Of a DNA stretch of 64,000 nt, positions 52,216-61,886 are shown piece after piece; positions within the stretch are counted from its first letter, which is position 1, and each line of letters begins with the position of its first letter. The notes under the pieces were generated by a model. The model did not search any database and was not told the origin of the DNA. It saw only the letters and a program-made list of their open reading frames with translations. Position numbers and translations under genes: made by a program. The stretch covers positions 1-64,000 of the forward strand of contig QHYE01000059.1 in assembly GCA_003224055.1 (NCBI GenBank), in the 5' to 3' direction. Source of the DNA: Acidobacteriota bacterium. Lineage in GTDB: Bacteria > Acidobacteriota > Terriglobia > Acidiferrales > UBA7541.

Positions 52216-53772
52216 TCACCAGTTCAGGTCCGCCAGGATCGCGCCATAGATTTCCATGCCGCGCCAAAAGTGACCCAGACGCAGATTCTCGTCCGAGCTG
52301 TGCTGATGATTGTCGTAATTCACGATGGGCACACCGATCCACACGAGTCCCAGATCATCAAAGATGTACATCGGCACGCTGCCGCCCGTGGACGGCATGA
52401 TCACCGCGTCGTTGCCCGTTGCGGCTTTCACAACTTCCACAACCGCCTTGGACACCGGCAGATCCATCGGCGTGCGCGAAGCCCGATAGCCGCCTTCGTA
52501 CACCACTTTCGCGATCCGCGCGTGGGCCCGTCGCTCTTCCATTGTTGGTTCATGGTCTATGACGTAGAATCCCTGCTTCGCGATGAACGCCGCAATCTGT
52601 TCAAACTTTTTCTTGGGGTCCTCGCCTTTCACGAGCCGTGCCTCCAGCGAAGCCTCGGCCTTGTCCGGCACCACGTTTTGTGCTTGCTCTCCGATGTACG
52701 CGCTGCGCAATCCGCGAATATTCAACGACGGTTGCATCAAGAGTTCCACTAGCTTCTTGCCGCCGCCTTCCGGTTTCGCGATGCCTAATTCGCGCCGCAG
52801 ATCGGCATCATTCACCGGCATTTCCGCGAGCGCTTTTTTCTCCACCTCACCAAGCGGCGTAACGTCGTCGTAGTAGCCCTCAATCAGCACGCGCCCTTCG
52901 GCATCTTTCATGGCCCCCAGCAGCCGTGACAATTCCATCGCTGGATTCGGCGCCCAGTTCCCATAATGTCCGCTATGCAACGCGCGCACCGGCCCGTACA
53001 CCGTAACGCCTATGCCGATGTCCCCGCGGTTTCCGAAGAAAACGAGAGGCCGTCCCGATTGATGCACCGGGCCATCCGCGGTGATGAGCAAATCCGCGCC
53101 CAATAAATTCTTGTGAAGTTCCAGGGTGCGTTGCAAATTCGTCGAGCCGGCCTCTTCCTCTCCTTCAAAAATGACCTTGAGATTGACGGCCAACGGAATC
53201 TTCTTGGCCCGAAGCGCATCGAGCGCGGCAAGCAGAGCAACAATCGGCGATTTATCGTCCGAAGCGGACCGCGCGTAAATCCGCCAGTCGTCGTTGTATG
53301 CCGCGCCTTGCTTCACGGTGTATGCAGGGAAGGGAATTCGCTTTCCGCCGGCTTCGATGGCTGCGTTGCGAAGGGCCGGCTCAAATGGCTTTCCATCCGT
53401 CCATGCAGCCGGGTCGACTGGCTGGCCGTCGTAATGCGCGTAAAAAATCACCGTGCGCTTTGCTTCGGGCGAAATCAGTTTGCCGAACACCACCGGTCCG
53501 CGCCCCGCGATCGGCAGCAGATGAGTTTCAATTCCACGTGCCTCGAGCGTCCCAACCAGATGCGCTGCGTTCTTCTGAATGTTGGGAGTGTCACTGGCAA
53601 TATTGGGGATGGAAAGGAATTCGCTGAGTTCGCGCACGATGCGTTCCTCATTCGCCATGCGATAGTCGCGAACTTCCCGCGCGACTTGTGCAGGCGCTGG
53701 TGGAGCCGGCTTCTGCGCCACTGCAGAAAGCGGTACGAGCGCAATACCTAGGGTGACCGCAATGTTTCGCAA
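52216..53772 (-). CDS. Exported M20 family dipeptidase
   Basis: 518 residues from TTG 53772, which has GGAGGAACAC directly upstream and opens a signal peptide (RNIAVTLGIALVPLSAVAQ). The M20 ligands are YAHYDGQPVD (His), the SDDKSP Asp bridging site, and FEGEEEAGS (catalytic Glu, metal Glu). Near the end, YDNHQHSSDENLRLG supplies the last His. It resembles the DapE/ArgE/carnosinase-like dipeptidases with a periplasmic location. The longer ORF to 53910 lacks a start with ribosome binding site. Confidence 0.88.
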   Translation of the reverse strand: MRNIAVTLGIALVPLSAVAQKPAPPAPAQVAREVRDYRMANEERIVRELSEFLSIPNIASDTPNIQKNAAHLVGTLEARGIETHLLPIAGRGPVVFGKLISPEAKRTVIFYAHYDGQPVDPAAWTDGKPFEPALRNAAIEAGGKRIPFPAYTVKQGAAYNDDWRIYARSASDDKSPIVALLAALDALRAKKIPLAVNLKVIFEGEEEAGSTNLQRTLELHKNLLGADLLITADGPVHQSGRPLVFFGNRGDIGIGVTVYGPVRALHSGHYGNWAPNPAMELSRLLGAMKDAEGRVLIEGYYDDVTPLGEVEKKALAEMPVNDADLRRELGIAKPEGGGKKLVELLMQPSLNIRGLRSAYIGEQAQNVVPDKAEASLEARLVKGEDPKKKFEQIAAFIAKQGFYVIDHEPTMEERRAHARIAKVVYEGGYRASRTPMDLPVSKAVVEVVKAATGNDAVIMPSTGGSVPMYIFDDLGLVWIGVPIVNYDNHQHSSDENLRLGHFWRGMEIYGAILADLNW

Positions 53773-54034
53773 AGTGTTCCTCCTTGAATGGCGCCGGCAG
53801 CCTCGGCCGGTGCAAAAAAACTCGTACAGCGCGCCATCGGCTGCTGATGATTCTATCCGACCTTGCTGCTCTGTGTTTCGCCGCGGCCTGTCCTTCCGTA
53901 CGCCTTGCACTTCGACTCAGGTAACGTTCCGCTTGTGCAGAAGCTGCCAACAGTCGTTTACGCACAGTACCAGCGCATCCGCGGACGCATCTCCTAAACT
54001 GACAAAGTACTTCCCTCGGAGGCTTCGAACGAGT

Positions 54035-54697
54035 ATGTACCGCCGCATCTTGGCTATGACGCTTGCATTTTTCCTGGTGGACATTCCTCTGTCCGCGTGG
54101 CCCGCGGGAATCCCTGCGCTTGGTGTCGTAACGCAAGCTTCCGCCGCTCATTTCAACACTGCCAGAGTTTCGGCGGGGACCACGGTCTACGACGGTGACC
54201 GCCTTTCCACGGAGTCCGAGGGCCTGCTTCAATTTCGTGGCGCGGGCTCGCTGCTCTATCTGCCCGGCCGGAGCGGTGTCACTTTGCACCGCCTTCCGAA
54301 TGGCACGCAGGCGCACCTTAGCACCGGCGGCTTGATTTTTTCCTCCGCCAGAGCTTCCGCCATGGAAATTCTTGCCAATGACGCCTTCATTCGTCCGGCA
54401 GCCGATGTCCCCACCGTCGCGCAAGTCACCCTTATCGGCCCAAAGGAATTACAGATTACCGCGCGGCGCGGCGCGTTGGAATTCTCGTATCATTCCGAAA
54501 CTGAAAACATCGCAGAGAGCGCGTCGTATCGCATTCTGCTGGATCCGCAAGAAACGGCTGCAGGCCATTCGAAGAATGCGGATACCCCGCTGCCCCGTCG
54601 CAAGTCCAAAGGTTTCTGGATTCTGATCATTGGCGGCATCGCCTGGGCAACCGAATGGGCCGTCCATGAAGCTCTTGAAAGTCCCGATCGTCCCTGA
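54035..54697 (+). CDS. Exported FecR-like protein with C-terminal membrane segment
   Basis: 220 residues. An N-terminal signal (ILAMTLAFFLVDIPLSA) is followed by a FecR-type beta domain: ARVSAGTTVYDGDRLSTESEGLLQFRGAGSLLYLPGRSGV is the typical 'GD.l.T...s.a.l.l.dGs.l.l' pattern. It ends with a short hydrophobic segment (KSKGFWILIIGGIAWATEWAVHE). FecR domains sense or assemble envelope components; here no sigma factor partner is present. ATG 54035 is preferred over upstream in-frame positions as it opens the signal. GGAGG lies 13 nt upstream, a long spacing. Confidence 0.72.
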   Translation: MYRRILAMTLAFFLVDIPLSAWPAGIPALGVVTQASAAHFNTARVSAGTTVYDGDRLSTESEGLLQFRGAGSLLYLPGRSGVTLHRLPNGTQAHLSTGGLIFSSARASAMEILANDAFIRPAADVPTVAQVTLIGPKELQITARRGALEFSYHSETENIAESASYRILLDPQETAAGHSKNADTPLPRRKSKGFWILIIGGIAWATEWAVHEALESPDRP

Positions 54698-54711
54698 ATT
54701 ACCGACTCGAG

Positions 54712-55746
54712 CTACCCTGCGTTTGTAAAGGAAACGAGTGCCGCGAGCTTAGCGGCGGCAGTGCCCGACGAGATAGTCTCTCCCGCAAGAATTGCCGCTT
54801 CGTGAAAATTGGCAGCCGCGCCTGCAGCGACGAGCGCCGCAGCCGCGTTCATCACCACAATGTCGCGCTGTGGGCCGGCCTCGCCTGCCAGCACGCGGCG
54901 GATGATTGCCGCGTTCTCTGCCGCCGTCGCACCGCGAAGCGCTTCGAGCGGTGCCGGCGACACGCCGAACTCCTCCGGCGTAACAGTGAAACGCCGGACG
55001 GCGCCGCCCCGCCTGACCTCGGCAACCAGTGTTTCCCCGGCAAGAGAAATTTCGTCGAGCCCTCCCGCGCCATGCACCACAAACGCATGCTCCACACTGA
55101 GCTCCGCAAGCGTCGCGGCCACCAGATCGATCACCTCTGCCGAAAAAACGCCCAGGACTTGCGATTGCGCGCCCGCGGGATTCGTGAGCGGGCCCAGCAA
55201 ATTAAAGACCGTGCGCACGCCAATCTGCTTGCGTGCAGGAGCGGCATGTCGCGTGGCCTTGTGCGCCGCCTGCGCGAACAAGAACCCAATGCCAATCTCC
55301 CGGATCGCACGTCCATACCGTTCGAAAGGGAGATCGATGCGCACACCGAGCGCTTCCAGCACATCCGCCGAACCACTTTGCGAACTTGCCGCGCGGTTGC
55401 CGTGTTTCGCAACGCGCGCACCGGCGGCCGCTGCCACAATCGCCGCTGCCGTCGAAATATTAAACGTGTTCGAGCCATCGCCCCCCGTGCCGCACGTGTC
55501 CACCATCTGCTCGGGGCGCGCCTCGCCATCAGCGAAGACCGGCGTGGCATTTCGCCGCATCACTCGCGCGAAACCCGCAAGCTCCTGCACCTGCACCGGC
55601 CGCTGGTTCAGCGCCGTCAGCAACCGCACGATCTCTGGCGTCTCCACGCGCCCCGAAAGCAGCTCGTCCATCATCGCTTCTGCTTCCGCGCCCGTGTAGA
55701 AGTGGCCGGATTCAAGGCGCTCGATCTCTTTGCGAATTTCCTTCAT
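54712..55746 (-). CDS. trpD: Anthranilate phosphoribosyltransferase
   Basis: 344 residues. The PRPP loop DTCGTGGDGSNTFNIST is followed by the KHGNRAASSQSGSADVLEALG segment that binds anthranilate and PRPP, and by VFNLLGPLTNPAGA. It takes the anthranilate made by TrpEG to phosphoribosyl-anthranilate. It is on the opposite strand from trpEG, separated by a dipeptidase and a FecR-like gene, and ends 14 bp from the latter (convergent). ATG 55746 was chosen on family length; the ORF continues to 55809. Confidence 0.95.
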   Translation of the reverse strand: MKEIRKEIERLESGHFYTGAEAEAMMDELLSGRVETPEIVRLLTALNQRPVQVQELAGFARVMRRNATPVFADGEARPEQMVDTCGTGGDGSNTFNISTAAAIVAAAAGARVAKHGNRAASSQSGSADVLEALGVRIDLPFERYGRAIREIGIGFLFAQAAHKATRHAAPARKQIGVRTVFNLLGPLTNPAGAQSQVLGVFSAEVIDLVAATLAELSVEHAFVVHGAGGLDEISLAGETLVAEVRRGGAVRRFTVTPEEFGVSPAPLEALRGATAAENAAIIRRVLAGEAGPQRDIVVMNAAAALVAAGAAANFHEAAILAGETISSGTAAAKLAALVSFTNAG

Positions 55747-55896
55747 TTTGTGGTTGTTTTGCGTGTCCTTGCCCGCGTTCGGCGTTCCGGGTAAACTTCT
55801 ATGTTTCAAGTTGCCTCAAAATTCTAGCACTGGTCTTACGCTCCGCGGTCGCACAGGAACGAACTGCTTCAAGGCCGCACAGGGAACGGAACCTCA

Positions 55897-57066
55897 ATGA
55901 AGATTCACGAGTATCAGGCGAAGGCGATACTGGCGCGCTATGGCGTGACGACGCCGCGCGGCGAAGTGGCTTTCACCAAGGAAGAAGCGCGCGAAGCCGC
56001 GCAGCGCCTGAAGTCGAACATTTGCGTCGTGAAAGCGCAAATCCACGCCGGCGGGCGCGGAAAAGCCGGCGGCGTCAAGCTCGCCCGTTCCTCCGACGAA
56101 GCCGCCGACATCGCCAGCCATATCCTGGGGATGAAGCTCGTCACGCCGCAAACCGGTCCTGCGGGCCGCATTGTAAAACGCGTGCTCGTCGAGGAAGGCC
56201 TCGATATCAAGCGCGAGCTTTACCTCGGTTTACTAGTCGATCGCGCCATCGGCCGCGTCGTGCTCATGGCTAGCGCCGCGGGCGGCATGGAAATCGAAGA
56301 AGTCGCCAAGAATAATCCCAGCGCGATTTTGCGGGAAGCGATTCATCCTGCCGTTGGTCTGCAACTCTACCAGGCGCGCAAAATCGCTTTCGGCCTCGGT
56401 TTGCCGGTGGAGGTCGTCAATCAATCGGTGCCTTTCTTGCAGGCCCTATATCGCGCGTTCATCGATACGGATGCCTCGCTGCTCGAAATCAATCCCAGCG
56501 TAGTGATAGGCGATGGCAAACTCGTCGCTCTCGACGCCAAGATGACCTTCGATGACAACGCGCTCTTCCGTCACAAGGAACTCCGCGAGCTGCGCGACCT
56601 TGATGAAGAAGACCCGCTCGAAGTGGAAGCTTCCAAGTACGGCCTGAACTACATCAAGCTCGAGGGCAGCGTGGCCTGCATGGTCAACGGCGCGGGCCTC
56701 GCCATGGCCACCATGGACATCATCAAGTACGCCGGCGGCTCCCCAGCAAACTTTCTCGATGTCGGCGGCGGTGCTTCCGCCGATCAAGTGAAAAATGCCT
56801 TCCGGATTCTTATGAGCGACCCGGCCGTGAAAGCCGTGTTCATCAATATTTTTGGCGGCATCCTGCGCTGCGATGTGCTCGCCACCGGCGTGGTTGCCGC
56901 AGCAAAAGATCTCCAATTGAAAGTGCCCGTCGTCGTGCGCATGGAAGGAACCAACGTCGAACTCGGCCAGCAGATTCTACGCGACAGCGGTTTGAACTTC
57001 ACCATCGCCAACGGCATGAAGGACGGCGCGCAAAAAGTCGTGGCACTCGCCGGGGGTGCGCGATGA
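55897..57066 (+). CDS. sucC: Succinyl-CoA ligase, beta subunit
   Basis: 389 residues. The ATP-grasp start [21 protein letters not shown] is diagnostic, then [18 protein letters not shown] and, near the C-terminus, [19 protein letters not shown]. With SucD it forms succinate from succinyl-CoA and conserves a nucleoside triphosphate in the TCA cycle. Its stop overlaps sucD (ATGA). Confidence 0.96.
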   Translation: MKIHEYQAKAILARYGVTTPRGEVAFTKEEAREAAQRLKSNICVVKAQIHAGGRGKAGGVKLARSSDEAADIASHILGMKLVTPQTGPAGRIVKRVLVEEGLDIKRELYLGLLVDRAIGRVVLMASAAGGMEIEEVAKNNPSAILREAIHPAVGLQLYQARKIAFGLGLPVEVVNQSVPFLQALYRAFIDTDASLLEINPSVVIGDGKLVALDAKMTFDDNALFRHKELRELRDLDEEDPLEVEASKYGLNYIKLEGSVACMVNGAGLAMATMDIIKYAGGSPANFLDVGGGASADQVKNAFRILMSDPAVKAVFINIFGGILRCDVLATGVVAAAKDLQLKVPVVVRMEGTNVELGQQILRDSGLNFTIANGMKDGAQKVVALAGGAR

Positions 57067-57935
57067 GCGTTCTCGTTAACGAAAAAACGCGCCTGCTCGT
57101 CCAGGGATTCACCGGCCGCGAAGGCACGTTTCACACGCAGCAGATGATTGAGTACGGCACGAATGTCGTCGGTGGCGTCACCCCCGGCAAAGGCAGCACC
57201 AAGCATCTTGAGCGCCCCGTGTTCAACACCGTCGCTGACGCGGCGAAGGCCACCGGCGCAAACGCTTCCGTGATCTTCGTCCCCCCGCCGTATGCCGCCG
57301 ACGCTATTCTCGAAGCCGCCGATTCCGAGATTCCGCTCGTCATTTGCATCACCGAAGGCATTCCGGCGTTGGACATGGTGCGCGTCGCCGCCACCGTGGA
57401 TTTCAAGAAAACGCGTCTCATCGGGCCGAACTGCCCCGGCATCATCTCTCCCGGCAAATGCAAAATCGGCATCATGCCGGGCCGCATTCACAAACAGGGA
57501 AACGTTGGCGTCGTCAGCCGCAGCGGCACGCTGACCTATGAAGCCGTCGACCAATTGACGAAACTCGGCATCGGCCAGTCCACCTGCATCGGCATCGGCG
57601 GCGATCCCATCATCGGCACGTCATTCCTCGACGCCATCCAATTTTTCAATGACGATCCGGACACGCACGCCATCATTTTGATCGGCGAAATCGGTGGCAA
57701 CACCGAAGAGCGCGCTGCAGAATGGATCAAGGTGAATGTGAAAAAGCCCGTCGTCGGCTTCATCGCCGGCCAGACCGCCCCGCCCGGCCGCCGCATGGGC
57801 CACGCCGGCGCGATCATCAGCGGAGGTCAGGGCACGGCGAAAGACAAATATGCGGCCATGGCCGCCGCCGGCATCCACACCGTCGAATCGCCTGCGGACA
57901 TCGGCTCAACCGTCGCCGCCGCCTTGAAGTCATAG
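57063..57935 (+). CDS. sucD: Succinyl-CoA ligase, alpha subunit
   Basis: 290 residues. The CoA-binding opening [20 protein letters not shown] and [12 protein letters not shown] are typical. The phospho-histidine site is [17 protein letters not shown] near residue 248. It pairs with SucC; the genes overlap by 4 bp. A terminator-like palindrome follows after 9 bp. Confidence 0.96.
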   Translation: MSVLVNEKTRLLVQGFTGREGTFHTQQMIEYGTNVVGGVTPGKGSTKHLERPVFNTVADAAKATGANASVIFVPPPYAADAILEAADSEIPLVICITEGIPALDMVRVAATVDFKKTRLIGPNCPGIISPGKCKIGIMPGRIHKQGNVGVVSRSGTLTYEAVDQLTKLGIGQSTCIGIGGDPIIGTSFLDAIQFFNDDPDTHAIILIGEIGGNTEERAAEWIKVNVKKPVVGFIAGQTAPPGRRMGHAGAIISGGQGTAKDKYAAMAAAGIHTVESPADIGSTVAAALKS

Positions 57936-57944
57936 CTTTTGGTG

Positions 57945-57971
57945 GGACAGACTTCAGTCTGTCCGCTTTTT
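57945..57971 (+). terminator. Rho-independent terminator of sucCD
   Basis: The near-perfect palindrome GGACAGACTTCAGTCTGTCC (57945-57964) followed by GCTTTTT. It stands 10 bp after the sucD stop. The symmetric 'ACAGACTTCAGTCTGT' word may also be a member of a dispersed intergenic palindrome family. Confidence 0.75.
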
Positions 57972-58044
57972 GCCCGGCCGGGCCCATGTTGATCGTCGGG
58001 CGTTTCGCCGGATAGCTCGCAGCAATCTTTTGGAGGAATTCTTA

Positions 58045-58464
58045 GTGGCAATTGAAAGAACTTTCGCAATCATCAAACCGGACGCCGTTGGCCGCAATCT
58101 TCAAGGCGAAATCCTCTCTCGCATCCACAGAGCCGGCTTCAAAATCGTCGCCATCAAATCCATGCGTCTCACCAAAGAGGAAGCCGGCGGCTTCTACGCC
58201 GTTCATCGCGAGCGCCCTTTCTTCGGCGAGCTCACCGACTTCATGAGCTCCGGCAAAATCTTCGCCATGGTCCTCGAAGCCGAAGGCGCCATCCTGAAGT
58301 GGCGAGACACCATGGGCGCCACCGATCCGAAGAAAGCCTCGCCCGGTACGATCCGTCACGATCTCGGCACCAGCATCGGCAATAATTGCACTCACGGCTC
58401 CGACGCTCCGGAAACCGCCGCTTTCGAAATTGGATATTTCTTTTCGGGCCTTGAACTCATCTAA
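58045..58464 (+). CDS. ndk: Nucleoside diphosphate kinase
   Basis: 139 residues, the normal length. [17 protein letters not shown] opens it. The phospho-histidine is in NNCTHGSD (canonical NxxHGSD), and [10 protein letters not shown]-like [11 protein letters not shown] is conserved. It balances NTP pools and often sits beside sucCD. GTG 58045 has a clear GGAGG 9 nt upstream; a longer reading to 57970 starts inside the terminator and was rejected. Confidence 0.95.
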   Translation: MAIERTFAIIKPDAVGRNLQGEILSRIHRAGFKIVAIKSMRLTKEEAGGFYAVHRERPFFGELTDFMSSGKIFAMVLEAEGAILKWRDTMGATDPKKASPGTIRHDLGTSIGNNCTHGSDAPETAAFEIGYFFSGLELI

Positions 58465-58562
58465 GTTTATGGCGGCCCAGTCTTCAACAATATGCCGCCA
58501 CCGCTATCCATCAACATGCGATTCTCTTGGGTTTTGAACCATTCGACTCGGGAGATTTCATT

Positions 58563-58796
58563 ATGGATCCTCTCCGCGAACTCGGCCGCACGCTCCTCTT
58601 CCTCGGAGGCTTTGTCGTTCTCATTGGCGCACTTCTCTTCTTCGGCGGCAAACTGCCCTTCCGCCTGGGACGCCTCCCTGGCGACATCGTCCACCGCGGC
58701 GAGCACACCACCATCTACTTTCCGATCGTGACCTGCTTGGTGCTCAGTATTGTCCTAAACCTGCTTTTTTGGCTTTTCTCCCGTTTCCGCCGCTAA
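58563..58796 (+). CDS. DUF2905-type small membrane protein
   Basis: 77 residues with two hydrophobic helices (LLFLGGFVVLIGALLFFGG, FPIVTCLVLSIVLNLLFWLF). LPFRLGRLPGDIVHRGEHTTIYFPIVTC between them is the DUF2905 signature. Function unknown. GGGAG lies upstream of ATG 58563. Confidence 0.85.
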   Translation: MDPLRELGRTLLFLGGFVVLIGALLFFGGKLPFRLGRLPGDIVHRGEHTTIYFPIVTCLVLSIVLNLLFWLFSRFRR

Positions 58797-58934
58797 TTCC
58801 TTCGTCAACACGTACCATCTCTGTGTCCCAGCATGCGCCCGTGCGCTTGACGTCACATCGGCCTACGCCGTAAGCTCCACCAAATTCCGCGCTTAAATCT
58901 GCACGTCGCGCGAATTGGAAAGTGACCAAGGAAT

Positions 58935-59306
58935 ATGAGAGCCGTCATCGCACGGACCTATGTCGCATTAAGCGGAGCGATCTTGTTCGTCGTCGGTGTG
59001 GTTGGTTTCTTTCGCCACGAAATGTTCAATCTCACATTTCCTCCCGCTCACAATGCATTTCATCTCGCTAGCGGCGCAATCGCGCTTTGGGCCGGGTTTG
59101 GAAAGCCTGTTGACAGACCGCGGCTATTCGGCTTGATTTTTGGGGCGGTTTATACGCTTGTCGCGATTGCAGGATTCGCCGGCCTTCGCGACCTCGGTCC
59201 GATCCAGTTGGGCTTGAACACACACTACAATTTTATCCACCTCGGCGTTGGCCTGCTCAGTCTCGCAGCCGGTTTTGCCGGCGCAAAGCCTGCTGCGGCC
59301 CAATAG
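58935..59306 (+). CDS. DUF4383-like four-helix membrane protein
   Basis: 123 residues, four hydrophobic segments. PPAHNAFHLASGAIALWAG in helix 2 and NTHYNFIHLGVGLLSLAAGF in helix 4 each carry the His-containing 'HNxxHL' pattern of DUF4383. Function unknown. The layout resembles the protein at 16124-16513. ATG 58935 is 138 bp after the preceding gene, so it likely has its own promoter. Confidence 0.72.
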   Translation: MRAVIARTYVALSGAILFVVGVVGFFRHEMFNLTFPPAHNAFHLASGAIALWAGFGKPVDRPRLFGLIFGAVYTLVAIAGFAGLRDLGPIQLGLNTHYNFIHLGVGLLSLAAGFAGAKPAAAQ

Positions 59307-59436
59307 ATGGGAACGTATTTTTCATTCCCGATCCGAAATGCTCAGGACGAGCTGATTTGCCCCAGAATTGACTACTGCAATTGGCCCCAGTAGAGTTGCT
59401 CGTCCTCACGCACACTCGCGCGAAGGAGATCGCCGC

Positions 59437-60201
59437 GTGCTCGTAAGAGTATTTGAAGACAAGCTCACACTCAGCAAATCCGCCGCCGAACAGGCGTCCA
59501 CTGCTGTGCGCCGTGCGATCCTCGATCGCGGACGCGCTCGTATCATCGTCGCAACCGGAACGTCCCAGTTGGATTTTCTCGATGCGCTCACCGGCGCCGA
59601 AAACATCGACTGGCAGCGTGTCGAGATGTTTCACCTCGATGAATACGTCGGGCTGCCCATCACTCACCCGGCCAGCTTTCGCAAATATCTTCTCGAGCGT
59701 CTGATTTACAGAACGGGGATCAGCCAGTATCACCTGTTGGACGGCGACCGCGATTCCGGTGAAGTAGTCCGCCGCGTCGGCGAGGCGCTGCACTCCGCGC
59801 CCGCGGATGTCGCCTTTGCCGGCATCGGAGAGAACGGCCACCTGGCGTTCAACGACCCTCCGGCGGATTTCCAAACGGAAGATCCCTACCTCGTCGTCAA
59901 CCTCGATGAACCTTGCCGCCGCCAGCAAGTGGGTGAGGGTTGGTTCGCGAATCTTTCGGAAGTTCCCCGCCAGGCGATTTCCATGTCGGTGCGTCAGATT
60001 ATGAAGGCCAAAGAAATTATCGCCGTCGTCCCCGATGCGCGCAAAGCGCAAGCGGTCAAGCTCTGTCTCGAGGGCGAAATCAGTCCGATGGCGCCGGCGT
60101 CCATCCTGCGCACCCATCCAGCCGCGACGCTTTATCTCGATAGCGAATCCGCCAGTCTGCTCGACCCGGCAACGCTCGCTGCTCTTGCCGCCGCCGGATA
60201 A
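59437..60201 (+). CDS. nagB: Glucosamine-6-phosphate deaminase-like protein
   Basis: 254 residues from GTG 59437 (AGGAG 8 nt upstream). The NagB signatures are [45 protein letters not shown] and [19 protein letters not shown]. It converts glucosamine-6-phosphate to fructose-6-phosphate and ammonia, or a close relative of that reaction. The MFS carrier directly downstream suggests uptake of the sugar or sugar acid. The extension to 59368 lies before the ribosome binding site. Confidence 0.88.
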   Translation: MLVRVFEDKLTLSKSAAEQASTAVRRAILDRGRARIIVATGTSQLDFLDALTGAENIDWQRVEMFHLDEYVGLPITHPASFRKYLLERLIYRTGISQYHLLDGDRDSGEVVRRVGEALHSAPADVAFAGIGENGHLAFNDPPADFQTEDPYLVVNLDEPCRRQQVGEGWFANLSEVPRQAISMSVRQIMKAKEIIAVVPDARKAQAVKLCLEGEISPMAPASILRTHPAATLYLDSESASLLDPATLAALAAAG

Positions 60202-60254
60202 TCCGTGACTCCCTTCGTTTCTACCAGCCCATTTGGCGAAACGGCCGCCGCGGG

Positions 60255-61583
60255 ATGCTCATGGCGGTAGCAAAACAATTGAATTCGGCACCGCCTCGTC
60301 CGATTCCCTCCTTACGCTGGTGGATCGGCGGAATTCTCTTTGCTTCGACGGTCATCAACTACATCGACCGCCAGACGCTTTCCATCCTTGCGCCCTTTCT
60401 GAAGCAGGACTATCACTGGACCAACGTGGACTACGCCAACATCGCCATCGCCTTTCGCATCGCCTATTCCATCGGACAAACCGTGTGCGGGCGGCTGATG
60501 GATCGCGTCGGCACGCGGCGCGGCTTGACCATTAGCGTCACCTGGTACTCGATTGTCTCCGTCTTGACCTCCCTGGCCAATGGCCTTTCAAGCTTTGCTC
60601 TTTTTCGTTTTCTACTCGGCGCGGGCGAATCCGCCAATTGGCCCGGCGCGAGCAAAGCGGTTTCCGAATGGTTTCCAAAGCGCGAGCGCGGCCTTGCGGC
60701 GGCGCTGTACGACAGCGGCTCATCCGTCGGCGGTGCGGTCGCGCCCTTTCTGATCCTGCCGGTGTACCTTCGCTGGGGATGGCGCATCGCCTTTGTCATT
60801 CCGGGGCTGCTCGGATTCTTGTGGCTCATCGTCTGGCGACGGATGTACCACCTGCCCCAGGATCATCCGCGCATCAGTGACGCCGAGCGCCAAATGATTC
60901 TTGCCGAGACCCAGGAAGCGCAAATCGCTGGGAAACCGCGCCTGCGATGGCACGATCTCCTGAAGTTGCCTCAAACCTGGGGAACGATCATCTCCAAGGC
61001 CCTTACCGATCCCGTTTGGTTCTTCATCACGGACTGGTTTCCCATCTACCTCGTCGCAAAAGGCATTTCACTCAAGAGCGGCTTGCTGGCCGTATGGGTT
61101 CCCTTTCTCGCTGCGGACCTGGGCAATTTCTTCGGCGGCGGCATTTCTGGCTATTTGATTCGGCGCGGCTGGTCGTTAGGCGCCGCTCGAAAAGCGCTGG
61201 TTGTTTTTGGCGGCGTCGGCGTTCTGCTGCTCATCCCCACCATCTTCACCGTGAACCTGTACCTGATCACGCTGCTTTTCGCCCTGGCCACATTTTCCTA
61301 CGCATCGTTTTCCACCATCGCCAACGTGCTCCCCACAGACCTCTACCATAGCGACGCCGTTGCTTCCGTCAGCGGCCTCAGCGGCACCGGCGCGGGCATC
61401 GGCACTATCATCGCTTTCGAGTTGATCGGACACCTCTCGGACGCGCGCCAGGCGTCCGCCGTGCATTCCTTCGATCCGATCGTGATTGCCGCCGGACTGA
61501 TTCCCTTCGTCGGCATGATTCTCGTCTTGCTCCTCGTGCGCAACACCCGAGCCACCGACCAGGGCTTAGTCCGCCGCATCTGA
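60255..61583 (+). CDS. MFS transporter of the anion:cation symporter family (hexuronate-type)
   Basis: 442 residues, 12 membrane helices. [21 protein letters not shown] in helix 1 (with the conserved NYxDR), the loop 2-3 motif [13 protein letters not shown], and [29 protein letters not shown] are signatures of the ACS group (ExuT, GudP and relatives). Organic anions such as uronates or glucarate are usual substrates. It may form a unit with the deaminase-like gene 53 bp upstream. Confidence 0.87.
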   Translation: MLMAVAKQLNSAPPRPIPSLRWWIGGILFASTVINYIDRQTLSILAPFLKQDYHWTNVDYANIAIAFRIAYSIGQTVCGRLMDRVGTRRGLTISVTWYSIVSVLTSLANGLSSFALFRFLLGAGESANWPGASKAVSEWFPKRERGLAAALYDSGSSVGGAVAPFLILPVYLRWGWRIAFVIPGLLGFLWLIVWRRMYHLPQDHPRISDAERQMILAETQEAQIAGKPRLRWHDLLKLPQTWGTIISKALTDPVWFFITDWFPIYLVAKGISLKSGLLAVWVPFLAADLGNFFGGGISGYLIRRGWSLGAARKALVVFGGVGVLLLIPTIFTVNLYLITLLFALATFSYASFSTIANVLPTDLYHSDAVASVSGLSGTGAGIGTIIAFELIGHLSDARQASAVHSFDPIVIAAGLIPFVGMILVLLLVRNTRATDQGLVRRI

Positions 61584-61612
61584 TTCGCCAATTTGCCGCA
61601 GTGAATCCGGAT

Positions 61613-61651
61613 TGACATCCTTCCGGAAATTAGCTAAGCTAGATTAGCTAA
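61613..61651 (+). promoter_or_regulatory. Promoter with twin TTAGCTAA palindromes for the Phd/PIN operon
   Basis: TTGACA at 61613-61618 is followed 16 bp later by TAAGCT (61635-61640), a possible -35/-10 pair. Two copies of the self-palindromic octamer TTAGCTAA lie at 61630-61637 and 61644-61651; the second abuts the ATG at 61653. This fits an autoregulatory operator. No Shine-Dalgarno sequence separates it from the start, so the message may be nearly leaderless. Confidence 0.65.
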
Positions 61652-61652
61652 T

Positions 61653-61883
61653 ATGCCCACGGTCAAGATCCATCACGCAAAGACACACCTCTCTCGCCTC
61701 ATCGAAAAGGCCTGCGATGGCGAGGAGATCATCATTGCTCGCGGCGACCAGCCTCTCGTTCGCCTTCAGCCCCTGATTGAGAAAACGGGGCAGCGCAAGC
61801 CGGGCAGCATGAAGGGAAAGCTCAAGGTCGGCCCTGAGTTCTTCGAGCCGCTCCCGGACGCGGAGCTCGCGGCCTGGGAGTGA
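61653..61883 (+). CDS. Phd/YefM-family antitoxin
   Basis: 76 residues. VKIHHAKTHLSRLIEKACDGEEIIIARGDQPLVRL is the Phd/YefM DNA-binding and dimer region. The C-terminal half (KGKLKVGPEFFEPLPDAELAAWE) is the acidic toxin-binding tail typical of PIN-toxin partners, with the ending 'LP..EL..WE' often seen next to VapC. Autorepression through the twin palindromes just upstream is likely. Confidence 0.88.
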   Translation: MPTVKIHHAKTHLSRLIEKACDGEEIIIARGDQPLVRLQPLIEKTGQRKPGSMKGKLKVGPEFFEPLPDAELAAWE

Positions 61884-61886
61884 TTT

